Positions 9,601 through 17,840 of a stretch of DNA of 64,000 nucleotides are shown here, in pieces. Origin of the DNA: Bolinopsis microptera (Eukaryota; Ctenophora; Tentaculata; Lobata; Bolinopsidae); the NCBI RefSeq assembly GCF_026151205.1, contig NC_087077.1, positions 6,990,983 to 7,054,982 of the forward strand, in the 5' to 3' direction. The notes under the pieces were generated by a model. It was not told the DNA's origin. It ran no database searches and worked only from the letters and a program-made list of their open reading frames with translations. Numbering within the stretch: position 1 is the first letter of the stretch; each line of letters starts with the position of its first letter. Made by a program: the position numbers and the translations under genes.

Positions 9601-10375
9601 TTAGGTCGATCCAGATGAACTCTGGAACGAGTTTCGCGGCAGTGCTTTCCTCCATTTATCTCTAGCACTTATGAGCAAACGTAACTTATCAGGATCCAAT
9701 CCAGTATCTTGTTGTAGGATGTCCGGAAAGGTCTCATGAGGTCGTTCTCGATACTAATGGCCATTATACGATGGTTTCCAGAAAAGGAGTTGCTGAGCAG
9801 ATTGGACATTGGTCCTGTGTTAACAGGTAAAGATTTCGTTCAAAACGAAGTCTACGTCTTTTTACGGTATCTGTCACCGGTGGAATATTTCCGTAAAGAA
9901 CGGATTTAGGTGTGTGTGATTTCCACCATATGCCAAAGACCCTTTGTAGCATTCTTGTATAGACACTGTCTAGTGCTCTAGTGTCAGCCTTCTTAAGAGT
10001 TCACGTTTCTGTGCCATACAGGAGAACAGGTGCTACGCAGCTGCAGTGGCGCACTGTTGCCTATTGGCGCCCCCCTGAAAAAGTGCCCCCTCTGTTGGCG
10101 CCCCCTCCCTTTTTGGCGCACCTCCTTAAAACTGGACAAATTATATGATTTTAGAGGATACGCCAGTAAAATCTCTAAAAAATCGTGTTTCTAGAGCAAA
10201 ACGAGCAGTTTTAGTACTGTAGTTAAGTTTTTCCAAATTGTCCCACATTCAAGTGACGATTTGGCGCCCCCCTAAGATGGCAGCCCCCCACACAGTAGGA
10301 TCGGTAGGGCCCTTCAATACGCCACTGCTGGCGCGGTTCTAAAAATCTTGGTCTTGATCTTCCTAGATTGCGTCT
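9601..10375 (-). pseudogene. LINE reverse-transcriptase C-terminal remnant (RTE/jockey-like), interrupted
   Basis: On the minus strand the frame gives KIKTKIFRT, then after an inserted element VAPVLLYGTET with a TGA at the usual Trp codon, then TLKKADTRALDSVYTRML, FGIWWKSHTPKSVLYG, VKRRRLRF, and, after a frameshift, DILQQDTGLDPDKL and ARDKWRKALPR to a stop at 9601-9603. The order (YGxETW, LDxxYTRML, LYGxxPP, RRLRF, a Lys-Trp-Arg block) is the C-terminal tail of LINE ORF2 proteins of RTE/jockey-like clades. Catalytic RT motifs are not present. Stops, frameshifts and the insertion show it is dead. Clade assignment is uncertain without a search. Confidence 0.8.
10044..10327. mobile_element. 284-bp non-autonomous inverted-repeat element inside the LINE remnant
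   Basis: It splits the LINE frame between KIFRT and VAPVLLYG. Ends are CAGTGGCGCACTG and the inverse of CAGTGGCGTATTG (11 of 13 positions match). CTG stands immediately outside both ends (10041-10043 and 10328-10330), which could be a 3-bp target duplication. No 8-bp duplication as expected for hAT is visible. TTGGCGCCCCCCT occurs near both ends. No coding capacity. Superfamily unresolved. Confidence 0.7.
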
Positions 10376-10532
10376 CTGTTAGATGAAACTATGTAAGATC
10401 CTAACTATCGAACATGCCTACCTTCTCTAAATTCATCTCTGATGGAACAGTTGCTTGAATTTGGAAAGGTCTTAACATCTTGGCACACCTGTGCATTTTA
10501 AGTTGTTGTGCCACTATAATCTATAAGTTTAA
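10376..10532. other. Boundary sequence between two LINEs
   Basis: AT-rich sequence between the recognisable RT tail of the first LINE remnant and the (ATT)n tract that marks the 3' end of the second LINE. It may hold more decayed coding sequence of the first, but stops are frequent and no motif is clear. Confidence 0.3.
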
Positions 10533-10550
10533 ATTATTATTATTATTATA

Positions 10551-11333
10551 AAGGGTCTCAATAAGAGGTCTCGACTGCCTAGGCGTCAGACCTTGGCAGT
10601 CGGTAGTTTTCCTCTGGCCCGGGATCAGCTGACCCTAGGGACCAGAGGATAAAGGTGTAGAAACTATATGTATCTACAAAACTTTCAAGGTTGTTTTTAC
10701 AAGAGACAGGGCTTGCTGCGCAAGGGAAGAAAAGCGGGAGAAACACTCACAAATTATACAAATAAATATTATAAAACATAGCAAAAAGAAATTCAAACAA
10801 TCCTACACTACTACAAATGTTTATTACATACTACAATGTGATACATGATAATTATATGCTGTATAGACAAGAAACAGGGCTTGCAGGGCAAGAGATGGAT
10901 CAAAGGGACTAGTCACAGAGTGTAATATACAGTGATTCAGCAAGAACCCATTGCTAAATCTGGCACACAAAATACCACAATCAATACAAAAATATACAAT
11001 ATTATATCAAACAATATGTTTATACAAGAATCAGGGCTTGCAGAGCAAGAGAAGAAAAATAAGAGAAAACTACCATCAACTGTATATACCGTAGTCCATC
11101 AGATAGGTAATCATTACTAATACACAAATCAGCAGGGCTAACAACAATATAAAATCCATAATAAATACTCAATCTACCCAATATACGAGTTAAAAATTGT
11201 ATAAACAAGAGACAGGGCTTGCATAGCAAGGGAAGAAAAATAAGAGGACCAGGTAAAAAGTGTTTATTAGAGTACCCAGTGAAAATTAAACTAAAAAAAA
11301 GAGTATTTACAGTGTATTATACACTCAAATATA
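10551..11333 (-). repeat. LINE 3' UTR with four hairpin-bearing tandem units and two terminal stem-loops
   Basis: Four copies of ACAAGA-ACAGGGCTTGC-nnn-GCAAG start at 10699, 10867, 11024 and 11205 (spacings 168, 157 and 181 bp). Each contains CTTGC-nnn-GCAAG, a small stem whose loop varies (TGC, AGG, AGA, ATA) while the stem is unchanged. Near the 3' end are two larger potential stems: GACTGCC/GGCAGTC (10573-10579 with 10595-10601) and an imperfect 38-bp palindrome from CCTCTGG to CCAGAGG (10611-10648). R2-type elements use structured 3' UTR RNA to bind the RT, so these are candidate recognition structures. Confidence 0.75.
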
Positions 11334-13055
11334 TTATATGTCTAAGACCATCCTGAGAATCCTGGCTGATCCAAGCAGAGCTGTCTTCTGGAGATTAGAG
11401 ATGCTCAGATTGCAGTGGACTGCGTCGAGGTGTTTACGAAAGTTTATGGTGATAGTTCCTAATGCGCCTATCACCACAGGGACGATTGTGACCTTTCGTA
11501 AATTCCAGTTCTTCTTAATTTCTCTTTTCAGGTCTTGATATTTCAGAATCTTTTCTTGTTCTCTATCCAAGATCCGGGTATCTCCTGGGACTGCAACGTC
11601 AATGATGGTTGCTGCGTTGGTTACCTTGTCTACCAGGAGGAGATCCGGTCTACAGTGTTCGATAACGTGGTCCGACTGGACATGGAAGTCCCACAATATC
11701 TTGACTTGTCCGTTCTCCAGCACCTTCTCTGCCCGGTGTTCGTACCACCTTTTACTGCGTGGGAAGCCGTATTCCTTGCACAGACTCCAGTGCAATGCGG
11801 CAGCTACTTTGTCATGCCGACACTTATATTCTGTCTGTGAAAGTTTTGGGCACCCATTCAGTATGTGGTCTATTGTCTCGTAATGATTTCTGCAGAGTCT
11901 GCAGAGGGGAGAAGAGCCAGGTGTTTTGTCAATCCTGTGCTTCACGTAATTAGTCCTAAGTGCTTGGTCTTGGGCTGCTATCAACAATCCTTCTGTCTCC
12001 TTCTTCAAATCTTGTTGGGTGAGCCAGTTCCAAGAGGTTAACGGGTCTGCTGTACCCATCATCTGCCTTGGGAACTGTCCGTGCATCACTTTAGCAGTCC
12101 ATTTCTCCTTGCGGATTTCCTCGCGTTGTGTTCGGTCAATATCTTTCTCTATCTCTTCACCCAAGAGTATCTTGTCTTTGACAAAGTAGTCCTTCAGAGC
12201 AATCAGTTCTGGGTCTCTACTTCTCACCACATAAGTAGTGAGTGCATTCTCCTCTCTCTTAACGACTTCCTCTATACTATGTAGCCCACGGCCACCCAGT
12301 TGACGGCTGACGTATAACCGATCAACATCTCCTTGGGGGTGGTGAGCTCCATGTATCCTCATCAGTTTCCGGGTCTTGACATCTAAGGCTTTGGTCTCCC
12401 CAGCATTCCATGAGAGAATTCCAGCTCCATATCTTATCACAGGTACAGCCCAGGTGTTAATCGCTTGTATACTATTCCTGCCATGAAGCTGGGATTTCAA
12501 AACCTTTTTAACTCTTCTGATATAATCTTTTGTAACCAGTGCTTTCATCTCTTTGTGTAGTATATCATTAGCTTCTAGTATTCCGAGATACTTATAGCCG
12601 TCGTCCTCCAACTCATGGATCTGTTCACCTGTGGGTAGGGAGATGCCTTCAAAAACGGCTCTTGCTCCCTTCTTCACCTTCACCACGGCACATTTCTCTA
12701 GCCCAAATTCCATTTTTATGTCACTGCTGAACTCTGCTGTGGTATTAACCAGTGTGTGCATTTCGTCTTCACTCTCGGCATACAACTTGAGGTCGTCCAT
12801 ATATAGCCTATGCGACACTTTCGGTTGACCTCCTCTCTCCAGAGAGTATCCTATGTCATGCTTATTCAAAAGAATGGACAGGGGTATAAGACTAATGATA
12901 AAGTGGATAGGTGAGACTGAGTCTCCTTGGAATAGACCTCTATTAATTTTAATTCTCCCAAGGGAAACTTTACCAAGCATCAGGTTAACATACGATTGTT
13001 TGAAGGAGGCTTCAAACAGGTCTATGATGCATGAAGAGATGCCACACATGGTCAA
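11334..13055 (-). CDS. R2/R4-type (Dong-like) LINE polyprotein, N-terminally truncated: RT and restriction-like endonuclease
   Basis: Open frame of 573 codons without a stop. It begins inside the RT domain: GLFQGDSVSP (residues 40-49) is the conserved block before the catalytic YMDD (85-88), followed by FGLEKC (117-122), YKYLGI (154-159) and a thumb-like region near 203-212. The C-terminus holds a C385-x2-C388-x8-H397-x4-C402 zinc knuckle, then RHD (413-415) and the PD..D core of a restriction-like endonuclease (RPDLLLVDK 469-477, IDVAVPGD 485-492). This arrangement is diagnostic of the site-specific R2/R4/NeSL group rather than AP-endonuclease LINEs. The RT catalytic motifs upstream of GLFQGD and any N-terminal zinc fingers are missing, so this is a 5'-truncated copy. 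The intact frame suggests recent insertion. Confidence 0.94.
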   Translation of the reverse strand: MTMCGISSCIIDLFEASFKQSYVNLMLGKVSLGRIKINRGLFQGDSVSPIHFIISLIPLSILLNKHDIGYSLERGGQPKVSHRLYMDDLKLYAESEDEMHTLVNTTAEFSSDIKMEFGLEKCAVVKVKKGARAVFEGISLPTGEQIHELEDDGYKYLGILEANDILHKEMKALVTKDYIRRVKKVLKSQLHGRNSIQAINTWAVPVIRYGAGILSWNAGETKALDVKTRKLMRIHGAHHPQGDVDRLYVSRQLGGRGLHSIEEVVKREENALTTYVVRSRDPELIALKDYFVKDKILLGEEIEKDIDRTQREEIRKEKWTAKVMHGQFPRQMMGTADPLTSWNWLTQQDLKKETEGLLIAAQDQALRTNYVKHRIDKTPGSSPLCRLCRNHYETIDHILNGCPKLSQTEYKCRHDKVAAALHWSLCKEYGFPRSKRWYEHRAEKVLENGQVKILWDFHVQSDHVIEHCRPDLLLVDKVTNAATIIDVAVPGDTRILDREQEKILKYQDLKREIKKNWNLRKVTIVPVVIGALGTITINFRKHLDAVHCNLSISNLQKTALLGSARILRMVLDI

Positions 13056-13091
13056 ACATGGTCAAACAATTATTATTATTATTATTATTAT

Positions 13092-13722
13092 CTCAGCAGT
13101 AAGTCCAGAGAAAAAATCGAATCGTTAGTGTTTGAACTACACTTTAAGAAAATATTTTCTGATCCATTTCTAGATAAGGTCAATGATCTGGTATTAGTAC
13201 CAGCATATTCATTCTTCATTCTTCAGTAGAATTTTGCTATTGTACAATGTATAAGCTTAGTATTCCTATCACTACCTGATGTAAGGCTTTTAAAGATATT
13301 GATGCCATGTTAAAGAAGATATCGGATCATCAATGTGAACTTACCTTAGTTCGTGTATTTATGGCAGGTAATATTGTGATGGGTAAAAATAATGACGGTA
13401 AAAATATTGCGGATTTTCCGAAAAACCGCCAAATTTAACCACAATTTTTTTTGTTGATTTACGAATAAAACCACCTAAGGTATACAATACGATTAGGACT
13501 TAATTAAGACTTAGCTCAGAAGATATTATGGTCTCTTCAAAAAGAAACAGGGAGAAGCTCTTGTCTTAAAATTTTTATTGTGTTATCAAATCCAGGCGAG
13601 GGAAGTGTTGCAAAATTTTATTTATGATCAAAAAAATCAAAAATAGGCTATCTGGATGAAATTAACCAACTTCAGAGCTTTTAAACTATGTTTCCAATTA
13701 AGAAACCATGGGTATTCCATGA
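13092..13722. other. No gene seen
   Basis: AT-rich sequence with no motif. It lies between the LINE and the readable frame beginning at 13723. Confidence 0.4.
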
Positions 13723-14954
13723 AATGTGTTTAGAAAAGGGCTGGCTTTCCGTGATGATGATATCATAGCTTTTCTCCGAGAGAGATACTTGGAGGAATTC
13801 AGCAAAGAGGAGAAGATTTTGAGCTTTGAGCACGTTGAGCGGGGGGAATGCAACGTCAATTAATGTCAGTATTCCATAAAAACCCCAAACTGACATTGAC
13901 ATTAATTGACATTAATTGACATTAATTGACATTAATTGACATTAATTGACATTAATTGACATTAATTGACATTAATTGACATTAATTGACATTAATTGAC
14001 ATTAATTGACATTAATTGACATTAATTGACATTAATTGACATTACTTGACATTAATTGACATTAATTGACATTAATTGACATTAATTGACATTAATATGT
14101 CTTGAAATTTGAGATTATCATTATTCGATAAATATTCAAGATATTCACGTCTATGTAAGTTAGACCGGTTCAAAAAAACAAAATGTCCTTGAATAATTAT
14201 GAGTATGTTCTTATCTGTTGATCCTTAGGTTCAAAGACCACCAAAAAAAATTTCAGCTTCCAACTCTTCCATCTTCGGTCCCCACCGGCCACGCCCATAT
14301 TTTATTGGTTTCTTATACAGGTAAAATATCTAGAATCGGCTTCTTTAGTATGAAGGAGTAATGTTAGCTGTTTAAGATTCGTTATTCAAATATAAATGTC
14401 ATGAAGGCATTTCGTTTAATGTGGGTTTTAAGTTCTGATGATGTTGAGAACCACGCCCTTGGATGGCCACGCCCATTTAAGAAAATTAAATTTAGGGAAA
14501 CCGTATTATTTTAGTTTTATTGTTTAATGATCTGAATTTTTTCACATTTCACATTTCCATATGTGATAGTAGTGAATAAATTAATGATATAAACGTTCTA
14601 AAGTGCTAAAAATATGGTAGAACTACATAATCTCTGGTCGAAAAATATCGTGTCAATTAATGTCAGTATTCCAAAATTTTGCAAAACTGACATTGACATT
14701 AATTGACATTAATTGACATTAATTGACATTAATTGACATTAATTGACGTTGCATTCCCCCCCGTTGAGCAGGAGGGAGAGGAATCACTAGTAACTTATAT
14801 CCAGCAGTGTTGCAATCATGGTGAATTATCTTTCTCTGGTTTTAGGGAGAACTCGATCATTGAGTTGTTTGGAACTTTATTGCAGGACTCAGAGATCTAC
14901 TGTTATTGCTACAAAGTGGATGCTTCATCAATCAGAAGCAGATCCCTGTTCTGA
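13723..14954 (+). pseudogene. Readable frame split by a G-capped element, unknown product
   Basis: The left part (13723-13840) reads RKGLAFRDDDIIAFLRERYL and KEEKILSFEHVE up to the element. The right part (14770-14954) reads EGEESLVTYIQQCCNHGELS, FRENSIIELFGTLLQDSE and a Cys/Tyr-rich end before a stop. Omitting the element and one copy of the 8-bp duplication leaves the two parts in the same frame, about 100 codons in total. A different frame (14818-15144) continues with LKRAEWESEMFTFKKEL, so the original coding sequence may have been longer and frameshifted. The family is not recognised. It may be an exon or an old transposon gene. Confidence 0.35.
13841..14761. mobile_element. 921-bp G6/C6-capped element with 8-bp target duplication and internal 10-bp arrays
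   Basis: Flanked by CGTTGAGC at 13833-13840 and 14762-14769, a perfect 8-bp target duplication. Terminal inverted repeats are perfect for 28 bp, beginning GGGGGGAATGCAACGTCAAT. Just inside each end is an array of the 10-bp unit ATTAATTGAC: about 19 copies at 13901-14096 (one variant, ATTACTTGAC) and about 5 copies at 14698-14747. Before each array stands the same lead-in, GTCAATTAATGTCAGTATTC then ACTGACATTGACATTAATTG, which can itself fold back. The middle (14097-14648) is AT-rich and non-coding. Non-autonomous; transposase source unknown. Confidence 0.92.
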
Positions 14955-15144
14955 GATACTTAAGCGTGCAGAATGGGAATCAGAAATGTTCACATTCAAG
15001 AAAGAGCTAAACAGCTCTGCTGACACCCAAGAAGCTAATGAATCCCCATTGATAAGGAAAATGACATCTTCATCAGAAGAATTATGCTCCCAAGGTTACA
15101 AGAATACACAACATCTGAAAGTTAAGAATGTGTTTCATTTTTAG

Positions 15145-16037
15145 ACAATAGTTAAACAGTACATGTTCTTAGAAAAATAGATTATTATAGTGCTTTCAAC
15201 TGAAGCTACAACATCAGATCTCGGAAAATATTCCCCTTATTTATTTAATCGTTTTTTAATTCTTATTTTTCTCTTCCTTCCTCATGTCATTTTTCTAGAC
15301 ATATTCTTGATGAGGTGTGCAGATGATGTTGGTGTAATTATTATTTTATTGTTTAATTTGATTTGATTTGATTTAATTGGGTCGACAATCATTGCTATTA
15401 TTTATAAATTATTTATCTAATGGAATAATTACATCATTAATATCTGGTATGGTTTATGCTTGCTGCTTTGATATTGCAATAATATTCATTATTTATTTTC
15501 AAATTATTAGTTTTTTAGTGAGATGATCGATTTACAATACTTTTATCGTGAACTGTGATAATGTTTAATCAATTTGAATGATAACATGGAATAATTACAC
15601 TATTAACATTTAACATCTGGTATCCGGTTACTGCTTTGATATTGATTTACATTATTAGATGCTTACTGTTTAGTGAGACGATTGATTTACAGTGCTGTTG
15701 TATTGTGAATTGCATTGATCATTGTCTTACTTTTCCTTCCGACTATCTACCCAGCCAAGAGGCAACATGTAGCTGTGGTGGTTGCGAAATCACACTATAG
15801 ACTTAATGCTACACTAGGTAACAGCCCTCCTATAGCCCTCTAACAGCCAACACTTAGTTGTATTTTGTTATCGGCTATTAGCCGGTTAATATTCTATCGG
15901 CATTGTACCTATTTGCGGTAAAGTTATAATATTGATTACTATGTCACAATCATGCTCATTATCAACAAATTAACTCAACTTGCTCCAGTCATCCTGCCCA
16001 TCTAATTGTAAAACCTTATATGAGGGTAATTACATAG
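15145..16037. other. No gene seen
   Basis: AT-rich. Imperfectly repeated words (TGGAATAATTACA, ATCTGGTAT, TGCTTTGATATTG, GAT-GATTTACA) occur at about 15420-15560 and 15586-15720, suggesting an old tandem duplication of about 165 bp. A (TTTGA)n-like stretch lies at 15355-15377. Confidence 0.5.
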
Positions 16038-16275
16038 ATTTATATTTAGGTGTCAGGAATCTCAGTGAAAGACAATAACTTTATGTACTACGTTGTGTTT
16101 TTTGTGTCCAAGTTTGCCTTAAAAATAAAAGTAAAAAATCTTAAACATAGATTTATATATAGATTTAAACATAGATTTATATTCAGGTGTCAGGAATCTC
16201 AGTGAAAGACAATAACTTAATGTACTACGTTGTGTTTTTTATCTCTAATTTTGCCTTAAACTCTTAAACATAAAA
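16038..16275. repeat. Two-copy direct repeat, period about 140 bp
   Basis: The block AGGTGTCAGGAATCTCAGTG, AAAGACAATAACTT, TGTACTACGTTGTGTTTTTT, TTTGCCTTAAA occurs at about 16038-16130 and again at about 16180-16265 with few differences. Short ATAGATTTATAT words lie between the copies. No coding signal. Confidence 0.85.
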
Positions 16276-17050
16276 GTTTTAGTGTTTAGGCATGTGCAGA
16301 ATCGCACTATTTGCAAAATATTACTGCACCCACACGTTGCCTTTGGCCTGGTTTAATTAGACAAAGTCGATCGTAAATTATTTCCCCTGGAGGTATTTTC
16401 GTCAGCAAGAATAAATCTTAGGCTAAAATCAGTCAATAAAAATGTTTACTTTAATTTTTACTTGATGTTGATCGTTTATGAGTATTCAATGACAGATTAT
16501 ATGTAAAATTTCACATTGTCAAATCATTTTTCCTGTAACCATCCCCTTGCAAACATTATGATGCCTTCTTTGTAGACCATATTACGTCACATAATATATT
16601 TTGCTTAGTGTATTTTTATTGAATTCTTTAATATTATTATTATGTATTTAAATTACAGAATTGTTTATTCCTTGTATTAACGTATTAACCTCTCTCCTCT
16701 TCAGATAGGAACAATGATAGAAATGATTGAAAATATCCCCAAATATTATCTGGTAGGATAGCATCTTTTTGTCATTGTGTATTTTGAATTTCGATATCTG
16801 TCCAGACATGTAGGTATTGCCGACCTTAAAGATGAAATAGTGGCTACCTGCAAAAAATACTTAACTGAAGGATCTTGCTTAGGTATTATCTATTGTGACT
16901 GTAATTTATGATAAGTTGTCCTCTTTACACAATTCTCAATGGATATCTGCGAACCACTTTATGATCTTTGATACTTTGTTTCTTTACCATAAAATTATCA
17001 GACCTTCAGACCTTTCATTCATTATTCATTAGCACTGTTATTCATTAGCA
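16276..17050. other. No gene seen
   Basis: AT-rich, no recognised repeats apart from doubled TTCATTATTCATTAGCA words at 17018-17050 next to the hairpin. Confidence 0.4.
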
Positions 17051-17140
17051 TTCTGAAGAAGCTATTTTCATAAACTAGAAACATGACATACTTAAAAGAG
17101 CAAGTCATGTTTCCAGTTTATGAAAATAGTTTCTTCAGAA
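17051..17140. ncRNA. 90-nt near-perfect hairpin (miRNA-like or foldback element)
   Basis: Two 37-nt arms (17051-17087 and 17104-17140) are inverted copies with only two differences, separated by a 16-nt loop. The arms start TTCTGAAGAAGCTATTTTCA and end in TTCTTCAGAA. On the + strand one difference is a G-U wobble and the other an A-C mismatch. On the minus strand the roles swap. Length, loop size and near-continuous pairing resemble a precursor hairpin, but a small palindromic transposon would look the same. No expression evidence is available here. Confidence 0.4.
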
Positions 17141-17611
17141 TAGAACACTAAAACGATAACATCAACACGATTAAACTAACTAATACACCATAAAACTAAT
17201 CACGCACAATATCCTCACTACACGTTTTACATGGCTCACGCGAAGACCAGGCTGTTCTCCAAAACCAGGTGAGTGACACAGGCCACAAGTCTCACCTAAT
17301 TGTGTAATGACTTCTACACACCTCACACACCGTCTTATAAACCTTGCCGCTAAGTGGGGGAGTAGCGTGGTTAACTCTCTCACATTTCTAACTCACATTC
17401 TCTCCCCTCTGTTATGATAATTCCTACTCCTAATTCCCTGCACTCCATTGTGCTCTTTCTGAAAGGATGAGCAGGGGAGAAGGTGGTGTTGGGCTCTAAT
17501 TAGGGGAACTGTGCCCTCCAGTGTGGGGAATTGTAACCCCAATGTGTCTATAAACTGTGTTACAGTGAAATTGTTGTTTGGTAGACTTTCTTAACCTTCA
17601 CACGTAAGCAC
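17141..17611. other. No gene seen
   Basis: Mixed-composition sequence with CTCACAC-type words. A 67-codon minus-strand open frame (17180-17383) has no recognisable motif. Confidence 0.4.
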
Positions 17612-17840
17612 TAAGCAGTTACCTCTTTCTTTGGCCGTTTATATTATATTATAATATGTACCAGAGCAGTTTACCTTTTTCTTAGGCCGTTTATATATTA
17701 TAATGATATGTACCAGGGCAGTTTACCTTTTTCTCTGACCGTTCTTATATATAATAATTTGTACCAGAACAGTTTTCCTCTTTCTTTGGCCGATTATATT
17801 ATATATAATATATAATATGTACCAAAGAAGTTTCTTTGGC
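17612..17840. repeat. Degenerate tandem repeat, about 62 bp, four units
   Basis: Units hold GTACCAGAGCAGTTTACC, a TTTTTCTTAGGCCGTT-like block and an AT-rich (TATA)n segment of variable length. The block CAGTT-CC-TTTCT recurs near 17617, 17667, 17728 and 17772, with GTACCA near 17658, 17711, 17761 and 17819. Divergence between units indicates an older array. Confidence 0.75.

Larger units (their letters stand above)
10533..13091 (-). mobile_element. 5'-truncated R4/Dong-like retrotransposon within (ATT)n tracts
   Basis: The whole insertion is bounded by (ATT)n on both sides: 10533-10550 at the element's 3' end and 13069-13091 at its 5' end. Read on the minus strand, the element starts after (TAA/AAT)n and its 3' end runs into TTTATAATAATAATAATAAT. 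There is no poly(A) tail, as expected for restriction-like-endonuclease LINEs. Coding sequence fills 11334-13055 and a long 3' UTR fills 10551-11333. Dong elements of the R4 clade are known to insert in TAA repeats, so the flanks fit sequence-specific targeting. An alternative is that the tracts arose from the element's own 3' tail. Confidence 0.85.
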
